From: Aeromicrobium sp. Leaf350
GTDB taxonomy: Bacteria; Actinomycetota; Actinomycetes; Propionibacteriales; Nocardioidaceae
Length of the DNA stretch: 64,000 nt
Assembly (NCBI RefSeq): GCF_916858655.1
Contig: NZ_CAKASL010000003.1
Span: forward strand, 124,001-188,000
Reading direction: 5' to 3'
The notes below the pieces were generated by a model that worked only from the letters and a program-made list of their open reading frames with translations, did not search any database and was not told the origin of the DNA. A program made the position numbers and the translations under genes. Positions 41,884-50,294 of the stretch are shown here, piece by piece. Position 1 is the first letter of the stretch. Each line of letters opens with the position of its first letter.

Positions 41884-42567
41884 ATGGGTGCGACGACGCT
41901 GGGCGACCTCGGGCCGTTCTTCGTGGTGGAGACGTCGGTCGCCGATCCGGCCCTGCGCCCGTTGGCCGACCTGCTCGAGGGCGACGGGCTGGCCGAGCGC
42001 GTCGCCTGGACCGGTGAGGCCCTGTCGTCGCGGGCCGGCGTCGTCCGCCGCTCGGAGCCCGGCACCCCCGCCCGGGTCGAGGTGGAGGAGCGCGTCGCGG
42101 CGTCGACCGCCTCGCTCGGGGTCTTCGCGCGCCTCCTCTCGCCCGTGATCGGGGCCGCGCTGCTCGGCGTCGACGCCCCGGGGGTGGACGGTCTGCACTG
42201 GCAGCCCGTCGACGGCGGGCCGCTCCGCCTGGCCGCTGACGCCTGGGTGCGGCCCGACGTCGGAGCCGTGCTCGGCCAGGCGGTCGCGCCGCTCGTGCGG
42301 CGTCTCGACGACGAGCACGGCGTGTCCACGAAGATCGGCTGGGGCAACGCCGTCTCGGCCGTCCACGGCGCCGCGAGGATGGCCGCGCAGGCGGATCCGG
42401 ACCTCTCGCGCGAGGCCGGACGGCTGCTGCGGGAGCTGCTGGAGCACCCGCTGCTGACCGGCACGGCCGACGTCGGACCACCCTTCGTGCGGCGGTCGTG
42501 CTGCCTCTACTACCGCATCCCCGGCGGCGGGTACTGCGGCGACTGTGTGCTCGCTCACAGCGGCTGA
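41884..42567 (+). CDS. FhuF-like [2Fe-2S] protein (1), possible corrinoid or metal-chelate reductase
   Basis: The 227-residue protein ends with Cys206-Cys207-x10-Cys218-x2-Cys221, the spacing of the FhuF iron-sulfur motif, preceded by the family-like KIGWGNAVSAVHGAARM stretch. FhuF of E. coli is a [2Fe-2S] protein linked to reduction of hydroxamate-bound ferric iron. Here the gene lies between two cobalamin-riboswitch-controlled ABC operons, not beside the siderophore genes. I infer reduction of an imported Co(III) corrinoid or chelate; siderophore reduction remains possible. Confidence 0.8.
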   Translation: MGATTLGDLGPFFVVETSVADPALRPLADLLEGDGLAERVAWTGEALSSRAGVVRRSEPGTPARVEVEERVAASTASLGVFARLLSPVIGAALLGVDAPGVDGLHWQPVDGGPLRLAADAWVRPDVGAVLGQAVAPLVRRLDDEHGVSTKIGWGNAVSAVHGAARMAAQADPDLSREAGRLLRELLEHPLLTGTADVGPPFVRRSCCLYYRIPGGGYCGDCVLAHSG

Positions 42568-42587
42568 GGCCCGTCGGCTGGTGCTGC

Positions 42588-42790
42588 TACGGTGCGATCG
42601 CCAGCGCAAGGGAACCCGGTGAGAGTCCGGGACTGACGCGCAGCGGTAAGGGTGACGAGCGGGACACCGCGTCGCAAGACGCGGAGCCACTGGGCCTCCT
42701 TCGGGAGTCCTGGGAAGGCGTTCCGGTCGGGTGATCCCAAGTCCGAAGACCTGCTGGCAGCGGGGCATCCGCCCCGGACCCACCCCCCAA
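42588..42790 (+). promoter_or_regulatory. Cobalamin riboswitch (5) upstream of transport system 2
   Basis: TACGGT (42588-42593) is a -10 candidate. GCGATCGCCAGCG and GGGAACCCGGTGAGAGTCCG with GGACTGACGCGCAGCGGTAA follow, and the B12 box AAGTCCGAAGACCTGCTGG is at about 42739-42757. A GGGGCATCCGCCCC hairpin at 42764-42777 precedes a C-rich run and the ATG at 42828, so it may be part of the expression platform. Confidence 0.92.
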
Positions 42791-42827
42791 GGCTCCGCGT
42801 ACGAGCCTCGAGTGAACGGACTGCCTC

Positions 42828-43919
42828 ATGGCCTTGTCGAACCCTGCCCGCACGCCCCGGACCCGCCTGCGCCTCCACCGCGCCGCGGCCGTCGTGACCA
42901 CCGGGGCGCTGCTCCTGCTCGCCGCCTGCGGCGGTGCCGCCGAGTCCGAGACCGACGACACCGCGGGTCCGGTCTCGGTCGAGAACTGCGGCGAGGAGAC
43001 GTCGTACGACGCCACGGCCGAGCGCATCGTGGCCACCAGCAACTCCGCCAACATCGGCACCCTGCTCCGCGTCGGCGCGCTCGACCAGATCGCCGCGATG
43101 TCGCTCTCGGTCGGCAACGACCCGATCCTCAACGAGCTCTACGACGTCGACGTCACCGACGTGCCGCGCCTCAAGAGCCCCATCTCGCTCGAGTCGGTCG
43201 TGGGCGCCGACCCCGACCTGCTGATCGGCTCGTACAGCGGCCTGTTCTCGGGCTCGTCCGGCGTGACCCGCGAGGCCGCCGCCGACCAGGGCGTGCCGAC
43301 GTACGTGATCTCCGACAGCTGCCGTCAGGACCCGGCCGATCCCGCCTCGAAGCTCGGCACGATGAGCCCGTGGGACGCCGTGCGCGCCGACATCGTCAAC
43401 TACGGCGAGCTGACCGGGAACGTCGACGAGGCCGAGACCGCCCTGGCGGAGTTCGACGAGCGGCTCGCGGCCCTCGAGGACGCCCCGCAGGGCGACACCC
43501 CGCCGCAGGTCCTGCTGTTCGACAGCGCCACGACCGACGTCTACACGTCGGGCCGCAACGGCCCACCGCAGGGCATCATCGAGGCCGCCGGTGCCGAGAA
43601 CGTGTTCGCCGAGGAGGACACGACGTGGTTCCGCGCCTCCTGGGAGTCGGTCGCCACGCGCGAGCCCGACGTCATCGTGGTGATGGACTACCGCAGCGAC
43701 AACCCGAACGAGGTCGAGGAGAAGCTGGCCACGATCCGCAACCAGGCGGCTCTCAAGGACACCGAGGCCGTCCGCGAGGACCGCATCATCGTGCTCCCGC
43801 TGGTGCTGTTCACGAGCGGATACCCCAACATCGAGGCCGCCGAGCAGCTGCGGGCGGGCCTGGAGGAGCTCGGGCTGCTGCCCGAGACCGACATCGCGGG
43901 CACGCTCGACCTGTCGTGA
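42828..43919 (+). CDS. Lipoprotein metal-chelate/corrinoid-binding protein, transport system 2
   Basis: The 363-residue protein has a long lipoprotein signal ending in LLLLAACGG (lipidated Cys near 36), then ERIVATSNSANIGTLLRVGALDQIAAM, PDLLIGSYSGLFSG, and a C-terminal REDRIIVLPLVLFTSG. It is a class III binding protein only distantly like the one in system 1. It follows riboswitch 5 and shares GTGA with the next gene, so both are one transcript. The ligand is inferred from the riboswitch. Confidence 0.88.
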   Translation: MALSNPARTPRTRLRLHRAAAVVTTGALLLLAACGGAAESETDDTAGPVSVENCGEETSYDATAERIVATSNSANIGTLLRVGALDQIAAMSLSVGNDPILNELYDVDVTDVPRLKSPISLESVVGADPDLLIGSYSGLFSGSSGVTREAAADQGVPTYVISDSCRQDPADPASKLGTMSPWDAVRADIVNYGELTGNVDEAETALAEFDERLAALEDAPQGDTPPQVLLFDSATTDVYTSGRNGPPQGIIEAAGAENVFAEEDTTWFRASWESVATREPDVIVVMDYRSDNPNEVEEKLATIRNQAALKDTEAVREDRIIVLPLVLFTSGYPNIEAAEQLRAGLEELGLLPETDIAGTLDLS

Positions 43920-44707
43920 CGACCGACGTCGTCCTGCTCGACCTCGCCGCGACGGACCCGGACCAGTACCTGGTCCGTCACGGCGAGGCGGGCAGGGGGC
44001 CGGGCTGGCGGCTCGCCAGCGACCTGGCCGCGCCGGAGGCCTGGCCGGCCGTGGCCCGCGCGTACGCCGACGACCTCGGGTCGCGCAGCGTCGTGGTGGG
44101 TGGCTCGTGCGCGCTGCAGGGCTACGCCTGGCGTGTCGCGACCCTCTCCGTCGGACGTTGGGTCGCGGCCGGGCACGGGGTGCCGCTCGCCGAGGTGCCG
44201 CTGCGGGTACGGCTGCGCTCCGGCCGCACGGTCGGACTGGCCGTCGGCGCCTTCGGTGCGGACGCCGGTCCGTCGACCCCCGAGGACCTCGCCGCCGACC
44301 TTGTCCGCCACCTCTCTCCCCTGGTGGAGGCGTCCCGCACGGTCTCCCGACTGACGCCGCGCGTGGCCTGGGGCAACGTCGGGAGCGCCGTGGCGAGTGC
44401 CTGGCGACGGGCCCACGACGCCGCGGGCCCGCAGCAGGGCGAGGCCGTGCTCGAGGCCGCTCGGGCCTGCCTGGACGCGCCCGCCTGGCCATGGCCCGAG
44501 GTGCCTCTCGACTGGCAGGCCCGCCCCGACCTCCCGCTCCGCTACCGACGCTCGACCTGCTGCCTCATCCGGTTGGCGCCGGAGCACCGGGCCTGCACCG
44601 CCTGCCCCGACCTGGAGCCGGCCGAGAACGACCGGCGGTGGAGCGAGGCGGAGGCCGAACGCGCCCCTGCGCCCCGGATCCCGGTGGGTGCTCATGTCGG
44701 CGGCTGA
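43916..44707 (+). CDS. FhuF-like [2Fe-2S] protein (2)
   Basis: The 263-residue protein carries Cys215-Cys216-x10-Cys227-x2-Cys230, identical in spacing to the FhuF-like protein at 41884, and a matching VAWGNVGSAVASAWRRA helix. A charged tail of 33 residues follows the motif. The GTG start overlaps the binding protein stop, and its end overlaps the permease by 14 bases, so it is an integral member of the transport operon. A reductive release step after import is inferred. Confidence 0.8.
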   Translation: MTTDVVLLDLAATDPDQYLVRHGEAGRGPGWRLASDLAAPEAWPAVARAYADDLGSRSVVVGGSCALQGYAWRVATLSVGRWVAAGHGVPLAEVPLRVRLRSGRTVGLAVGAFGADAGPSTPEDLAADLVRHLSPLVEASRTVSRLTPRVAWGNVGSAVASAWRRAHDAAGPQQGEAVLEAARACLDAPAWPWPEVPLDWQARPDLPLRYRRSTCCLIRLAPEHRACTACPDLEPAENDRRWSEAEAERAPAPRIPVGAHVGG

Positions 44708-45740
44708 CACCCGACGCGCCCCGCTCACGCTCCTGACCGTGATCGGCGTCGTGGCACTGCTCGTGAGCCTGCCCGCCGCGACGGCCCTGGGTGCGACGAG
44801 CATCCCGTGGTCGGAGGTCGTCGAGGTCTGGCGGGCACGGCTCCAGGGCGTGCCGAGCGAGGCGACGTCCGACACGATCATCTGGAACATCCGGGCGCCG
44901 CGCGTGCTGCTGGCCGCGATCGTCGGGGCCGGTCTGGCGGTGGCGGGCACGGTCGTGCAGACGCTCGTGCGCAATCCCCTGGCCGACCCCTACCTGCTGG
45001 GCGTGTCGTCGGGTGCCAGCGTCGGCGCCACGGCCGTCATCACGCTGGGGGTCTTCGCCTCGGCCGGCACCTGGGCGCTGTCGGTCGGCGCCATGATCGG
45101 TGCGGTCGTCGCGGCGGCCACGGTCTTCGGCATCGCGATGGGCCAGGGCGGTCTGACGCCGCTGCGTCTCGTGCTCACGGGCACCGTGCTGGCCTCGGCC
45201 TTCTCGGCCGTCGCGAGCTACCTGGTGTTCCGCAGCGAGGAGCCGCAAGCCGCGCAGAGCGTGCTGTTCTGGCTGCTCGGCAGCCTGGCCCGTGCCTCGT
45301 GGGAGCAGCTCCCGCTGCCGGTGGTCGCGGTGGCCGTGACGACCGTCGTGCTGCTGCTCATGCGCGGCTGGCTCGACGCGCTGCTGGCCGGTCCGGACGT
45401 CGCCGCGGCGCTCGGCGTGCCGGTGGCCCGGCTCCGGGTGGTGCTGTTCGTGCTGCAGGCGCTGCTCGTCGGCGTGCTCGTCGCGGTGGCCGGCGGCATC
45501 GGATTCGTCGGCCTGATCGTGCCGCACGTGGCTCGCCTCCTGGTGGGCCCGCTGCACGGCCGCATGGTGCCGGTCGCGGCGCTGACGGGCGCGATCTTCC
45601 TGGTGTGGGTCGACGTCGCGGCACGCACGCTCGCCTCGCCCCAGGACATCCCGCTGAGCGTCGTGACGGGCGTGGTCGGGGCACCCGTGTTCCTCGTGCT
45701 GCTGGGCCGACGCCGCTACCGGTTCGGAGGCGAGTCGTGA
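44694..45740 (+). CDS. FecCD/BtuC-family ABC permease, corrinoid transport system 2
   Basis: The 348-residue permease has the family signatures RAPRVLLAAIVGAGLAVAG, LVRNPLADPYLLGVSSGAS and GFVGLIVPHVARLLVG and about ten hydrophobic helices. It is clearly paralogous to the system 1 permease. The ATG at 44694 gives the right N-terminus; a GTG six bases earlier is an alternative. The stop overlaps the ATPase GTG. Confidence 0.93.
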   Translation: MSAADTRRAPLTLLTVIGVVALLVSLPAATALGATSIPWSEVVEVWRARLQGVPSEATSDTIIWNIRAPRVLLAAIVGAGLAVAGTVVQTLVRNPLADPYLLGVSSGASVGATAVITLGVFASAGTWALSVGAMIGAVVAAATVFGIAMGQGGLTPLRLVLTGTVLASAFSAVASYLVFRSEEPQAAQSVLFWLLGSLARASWEQLPLPVVAVAVTTVVLLLMRGWLDALLAGPDVAAALGVPVARLRVVLFVLQALLVGVLVAVAGGIGFVGLIVPHVARLLVGPLHGRMVPVAALTGAIFLVWVDVAARTLASPQDIPLSVVTGVVGAPVFLVLLGRRRYRFGGES

Positions 45741-46495
45741 GCGCGCACCTCGAGGCGAGGGCGGTCGAGTGCCGTCGTGGCCGGACGACGATCCTCGCGG
45801 ACGTCGACCTGGCCGTCGCGACGGGCGAGCGCGTCGCGATCGTGGGCCCCAACGGGGCCGGCAAGTCCACGCTGCTGCGGGTGCTGGCCGCGATCGACGC
45901 CCCGCACGCCGGGTCGGTGCTGCTGGACGGGCGTCCGCTGTCGACGATGCCGGCGCGTGAACGGGCCCGGGCGATCGCGGTCGTCTCGCAGCAGGAGGTG
46001 CCGCCCGCGGACCTGCTGGTGCGCGAGCTCGTGTCGCTCGGCCGGGTGCCGCACCGCTCGCCGTGGTCGACGGACTCGGGCGATCACGCGCTCGCGGCCC
46101 TCGACCGGCTGGGCCTGCGCGACTTCGCCGATCGTGCCGTCGACCGGCTCTCCGGTGGCGAGCTGCGACGCGTGCTCGTGGCGCGTGCGCTGGCCCAGGA
46201 GGCGCCGCTGCTGGTGCTCGACGAACCGACCAACCACCTCGACCTCCGTCACCAGCACGAGCTGCTCCGCACGGTGCAGGACCTCGGGCTCACGGTCGTC
46301 GCGGCGATCCACGACCTCGGTCTCGCGGCCCGCTACTTCGACCGGGTCGTCGTGGTGCACGGCGGCGGCATCGCCGCGGCCGGCAGCGCGGACGAGGTGC
46401 TGACCGCCGAGCTCGTGCACCGGGTCTTCGGGGTGAGGGTCGTCCGCGTCCTGCACCCGGAGACCGGCGAGCCCCACCTGCTCGTCGACCCGTGA
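45737..46495 (+). CDS. ABC transporter ATP-binding protein, corrinoid transport system 2
   Basis: The 252-residue ATPase has GPNGAGKSTLLRVLAAI, LSGGELRRVLVARALAQE, LLVLDEPTNHLDLRHQHELL and the switch His in AIHDLGLAARYFDR. It completes binding protein, FhuF-like protein, permease and ATPase as a four-gene operon with overlapping ends. Confidence 0.93.
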   Translation: MSAHLEARAVECRRGRTTILADVDLAVATGERVAIVGPNGAGKSTLLRVLAAIDAPHAGSVLLDGRPLSTMPARERARAIAVVSQQEVPPADLLVRELVSLGRVPHRSPWSTDSGDHALAALDRLGLRDFADRAVDRLSGGELRRVLVARALAQEAPLLVLDEPTNHLDLRHQHELLRTVQDLGLTVVAAIHDLGLAARYFDRVVVVHGGGIAAAGSADEVLTAELVHRVFGVRVVRVLHPETGEPHLLVDP

Positions 46496-46520
46496 ACGTC
46501 GAGCCGGCCGGCGGCACGGA

Positions 46521-46645
46521 TACCCTGGGCGCACCGTTCGTGTGGTGCAGGAACCCGGTGAGAGTCCGGGGCGGTTCCGCCACTGTGACCCGGTGCCAGA
46601 TCGAGGGGGCCGGGCAGCCAGACACTGACCACCGAACTCCGTCAT
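46521..46645 (+). promoter_or_regulatory. Cobalamin riboswitch (6) and -10 element upstream of cobN
   Basis: TACCCT (46521-46526) is a likely -10. The aptamer follows with GGAACCCGGTGAGAGTCCGG (46550-46569), GGCGGTTCCGCCACTGTGA and a B12-box-like GGGCAGCCAGACACTGACC (46611-46629). A GGGGCGAGAACCCC hairpin and GGAGGAG lie just before the cobN ATG, suggesting control of ribosome access. Confidence 0.93.
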
Positions 46646-46676
46646 CCATGGGGCGAGAACCCCGGAGGAGCACGTC

Positions 46677-49600
46677 ATGACCCGCATCGCGCTGCTGTCC
46701 ACGTCCGACACCGACCTGCTCTCGGCCCGCGCCAGTGGTGCCGACTACCTGTGGGCCAACCCGTCCCGGCAGGTCGAGGGCCACCAGTCGATGGCCGAGG
46801 CCATCGAGGCGTCCGACCTCGTGATCTGCCGGGTGCTCGGCTCGCCGCAGGACCTGTGCGCCGGCTTCGACCGCATCCGGGCGACGGGCAAGCCGATGAT
46901 CGTGCTGGGCGGCGAGCTCACGCCCAACGCCGAGCTCATGGAGATGTCGACGGTCCCGGTCGGCGTCGCGGCCGAGGCGCACCGCTACCTCGTCGAGGGT
47001 GGGCCCTCGAACCTCACCCAGCTGCACGCGTTCGCCTCCGACACGGTGCTGCTGACCGGCGAGGGCTTCGAGCCGCCGCAGCAGGTGCCGACGTGGGGCT
47101 GGCTCGACCGGCCCGACGCCGCGTCCGCCGACACCGCGGGGCTCCCACGCATCGGCGTGCTGTTCTACCGCGCCCACCACACCGCCGGCAACGAGGACTT
47201 CGCCCACGCGCTCGCCGACGCGATCGACGCCACGGGCGAGGCCGTCGGCCTGCCGGTCTTCTCCAGCTCGCTGCGCTCGGCGTCCGACGACCTCTACGCG
47301 GCGCTCGGCACCCTCGATGCGCTCGTGGTCACGGTGCTCGCCGCGGGCGGCTCGACGCCGGCCTCGGCCTCGGCCGGCGGCGACGACGAGGCGTGGGACG
47401 TCGCGCGCATGGCCGCCCTCGACATCCCGATCCTGCAGGGCCTGTGCCTGACCTCGAGCCGCGAGGAGTGGCTCGCCAACGACGACGGCGTCACCCCGCT
47501 CGACTCGGCGAACCAGATCGCGATCCCCGAGTTCGACGGTCGCATCATCACGGCCCCGTTCTCGTTCAAGGAGATCGACGAGGACGGCCTGCCGCGCTAC
47601 GTCGCGGACGCCGAGCGCTGCGACCGCGTGGCCCGCATCGCGGTGCACCACGCGCGCCTCGGCCACGTGCCCGCGAGCGAGCGCCGCATCGCGCTGATGC
47701 TCTCGGCCTACCCCACGAAGCACAGCCGCGTCGGCAACGCCGTGGGCCTGGACACCCCGGTCTCGACCGTCCGGCTGCTGCGTCGCATGGTCGAGGCGGG
47801 CTACGACCTCGGCGAGGACAACGAGGTGCTGCGCATCATCGCGATGGACGACGACACCGAGGCCGGTGACGCGCTCATCCACACGCTGATCGACGCGGGC
47901 GGCCAGGACGAGGAGTGGCTGACCAGCGCGCAGCTCACCGACTCGCACGTGCGCATCACGCCCGAGCAGTACGAGGAGTGGACCGCCGACCTCCCGCAGG
48001 ACCTCAAGGACGAGATCGTCGAGGCCTGGGGCGCCGCGCCCGGCACGCTGTTCGTCAACGCCGACGGCCACGTCGTGCTCGCGACGCTGCAGGCCGGCAA
48101 CGTGGTGCTGCTGATCCAGCCGCCCCGCGGCTTCGGCGAGAACCCCGTCGCGATCTACCACGACCCCGACATGGCGCCCTCGCACCACTACCTCGCGGCG
48201 TACCGCTGGCTGCGCGCCCAGCCCGACCGCGGCGGCTTCGGCGCGCACGCCGTCGTGCACCTGGGCAAGCACGGCTCGATGGAGTGGCTGCCCGGCAAGA
48301 ACGCCGCACTGTCCGCCTCGTGCGCGACCGACGCGGCCATCGCGGACCTGCCCCTGATCTACCCGTTCCTGGTCAACGACCCGGGCGAGGGCGCGCAGGC
48401 CAAGCGCCGCGCGCACGCGGTCATCGTCGACCACCTCATCCCGCCGATGGCGCGGGCCGAGTCGTACGGCGACATCGCGCGCCTCGAGCAGCTGCTCGAC
48501 GAGTACGGCAACATCGCCGCGATGGACCCGGCCAAGCTGCCGGCCATCCGCGGCGAGATCTGGACGCTGATGCGTTCGGCCGAGATGCACCGCGACCTCG
48601 GCCTCGAGGAGCAGCCGGACGACGAGTCGTTCGACGACTTCATCATGCACGTCGACGGCTGGCTGTGCGAGATCAAGGACGTGCAGATCCGCGACGGCCT
48701 CCACGTGCTCGGCCAGGCGCCGGAGGGCTCGGTGCAGGTCGACCTCGTGCTGGCGATCCTGCGTGCCGCCCAGGTGTGGGGCGGCGAGTCGGGAGCCGTC
48801 TCCGGGCTCCGCGCTGCGCTCGGGCTCAAGGACGGGGAGGCCACGACCGTCGTCGACTCGATCGAGGCCCAGGCGCGCTCGCTCGTCGAGGCGCTGGCCG
48901 CCTCGGGCTGGCGAGCCGACGCCGTCGCCGGCCTGCACGACGACCCGGGCGTGCAGAAGGTGCTCGCGTTCGCCGCGACCCAGGTCGTGCCGCGCCTCGA
49001 CGGCACGGCGAACGAGCTCGACGCGATCCTGCACGCGCTCGACGGCGGCTTCATCCCGGCCGGTCCGTCCGGCTCGCCGCTGCGCGGTCTCGTCAACGTG
49101 CTGCCCACGGGCCGCAACTTCTACACGGTCGACCCGCGGGCCGTGCCGTCGCGGCTCGCGTGGGGCACGGGCCAGGCCATGGCCGACTCGCTGCTGCAGC
49201 GCTACCTCGAGGAGACCGGTGAGTACCCGGCGTCGGTCGGCCTCTCGGTGTGGGGCACGTCCGCGATGCGCACGAGCGGCGACGACATCGCCGAGGTGCT
49301 CGCGCTGCTCGGCGTGCGACCGATCTGGGACGAGGCGTCGCGCCGCGTCGGCGACCTCGAGGTCGTCTCGCTCGAGGAGCTCGGCCGCCCCCGCATCGAC
49401 GTCACGGTGCGCATCTCGGGCTTCTTCCGCGACGCGTTCCCGCACGTCGTCGCGATGCTCGACGACGCGGTCGAGCTCGTGGCGGGGCTGGACGAGCCGG
49501 CCGAGCAGAACTTCGTGCGGGCCCACACGCAGGCCGACCTGGCCGAGCACGGCGACGAGCGTCGCGCGCGGACCCGCATCTTCGGCTCGGCTCCCGGGTC

Positions 49601-50294
49601 GTACGGCGCGGGCGTGCTGCAGGTGATCGAGTCCGGCACGTGGCGCGACGACGCCGACCTGGCCGAGGTCTACACGGCGTGGGGCGGCTTCGCCTACGGT
49701 CGCGACCTCTCGGGAGTGCCGGCCGCCGACGACATGCGCACGTCGTACAAGCGCATCAAGGTCGCGGCCAAGAACATCGACACCCGTGAGCACGACATCG
49801 CCGACTCCGACGACTACTTCCAGTACCACGGCGGCATGGTGGCCACCGTGCGCGCGCTGACGGGCTCGGACCCGAAGGCGTACGTCGGCGACTCGACCTC
49901 GCCCGACGCGGTGCGCACGCGCACGCTGCAGGAGGAGACCAACCGCGTCTTCCGCTCGCGCGTCGTGAACCCGCGCTGGATCGGCGCGATGCGGCGCCAC
50001 GGCTACAAGGGTGCGTTCGAGCTGGCGGCCACGGTCGACTACCTGTTCGGCTTCGACGCCACCGCCGGGGTCGTGCACGACTGGATGTACGAGTCGCTCG
50101 CGAAGGAGTACGTGCTCGACGCCGAGACGCAGGAGTTCATGCGGAAGTCGAACCCGTGGGCGCTGCGCGGCATCGTGGAGCGGCTCGACGAGGCGGCCGA
50201 CCGCGGGCTGTGGGCCGAGCCCGATGCCGAGGTCGTCGCGGCGATGCACGCGGTCTACCTCGAGATCGAGGGCGACCTGGAGGACCGTGGCTGA
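46677..50294 (+). CDS. cobN: Cobaltochelatase subunit CobN
   Basis: The 1205-residue protein has the CobN/ChlH features: LFYRAHHTAGNEDFAHALADAI, LSAYPTKHSRVGNAVGLDTP, GFGENPVAIYHDPDMAPSHHYLAAYRWL, HLGKHGSMEWLPGKNAALS and, late, NPRWIGAMRRHGYKGAFELAATVDYLFGFDAT. It binds the corrin ring and inserts cobalt into hydrogenobyrinic acid a,c-diamide with ATPase partners, here most likely the AAA+/VWA protein encoded at 31409. Its length is normal for the family. GGAGGAG precedes the ATG. Confidence 0.97.
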   Translation: MTRIALLSTSDTDLLSARASGADYLWANPSRQVEGHQSMAEAIEASDLVICRVLGSPQDLCAGFDRIRATGKPMIVLGGELTPNAELMEMSTVPVGVAAEAHRYLVEGGPSNLTQLHAFASDTVLLTGEGFEPPQQVPTWGWLDRPDAASADTAGLPRIGVLFYRAHHTAGNEDFAHALADAIDATGEAVGLPVFSSSLRSASDDLYAALGTLDALVVTVLAAGGSTPASASAGGDDEAWDVARMAALDIPILQGLCLTSSREEWLANDDGVTPLDSANQIAIPEFDGRIITAPFSFKEIDEDGLPRYVADAERCDRVARIAVHHARLGHVPASERRIALMLSAYPTKHSRVGNAVGLDTPVSTVRLLRRMVEAGYDLGEDNEVLRIIAMDDDTEAGDALIHTLIDAGGQDEEWLTSAQLTDSHVRITPEQYEEWTADLPQDLKDEIVEAWGAAPGTLFVNADGHVVLATLQAGNVVLLIQPPRGFGENPVAIYHDPDMAPSHHYLAAYRWLRAQPDRGGFGAHAVVHLGKHGSMEWLPGKNAALSASCATDAAIADLPLIYPFLVNDPGEGAQAKRRAHAVIVDHLIPPMARAESYGDIARLEQLLDEYGNIAAMDPAKLPAIRGEIWTLMRSAEMHRDLGLEEQPDDESFDDFIMHVDGWLCEIKDVQIRDGLHVLGQAPEGSVQVDLVLAILRAAQVWGGESGAVSGLRAALGLKDGEATTVVDSIEAQARSLVEALAASGWRADAVAGLHDDPGVQKVLAFAATQVVPRLDGTANELDAILHALDGGFIPAGPSGSPLRGLVNVLPTGRNFYTVDPRAVPSRLAWGTGQAMADSLLQRYLEETGEYPASVGLSVWGTSAMRTSGDDIAEVLALLGVRPIWDEASRRVGDLEVVSLEELGRPRIDVTVRISGFFRDAFPHVVAMLDDAVELVAGLDEPAEQNFVRAHTQADLAEHGDERRARTRIFGSAPGSYGAGVLQVIESGTWRDDADLAEVYTAWGGFAYGRDLSGVPAADDMRTSYKRIKVAAKNIDTREHDIADSDDYFQYHGGMVATVRALTGSDPKAYVGDSTSPDAVRTRTLQEETNRVFRSRVVNPRWIGAMRRHGYKGAFELAATVDYLFGFDATAGVVHDWMYESLAKEYVLDAETQEFMRKSNPWALRGIVERLDEAADRGLWAEPDAEVVAAMHAVYLEIEGDLEDRG

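Noticed and set aside
41884..42567. Assigning the FhuF-like gene to the desferrioxamine system
   Set aside because: It lies 10 kb from the des operon, has no iron box nearby and is flanked on both sides by cobalamin riboswitches; a siderophore role was kept only as an alternative.
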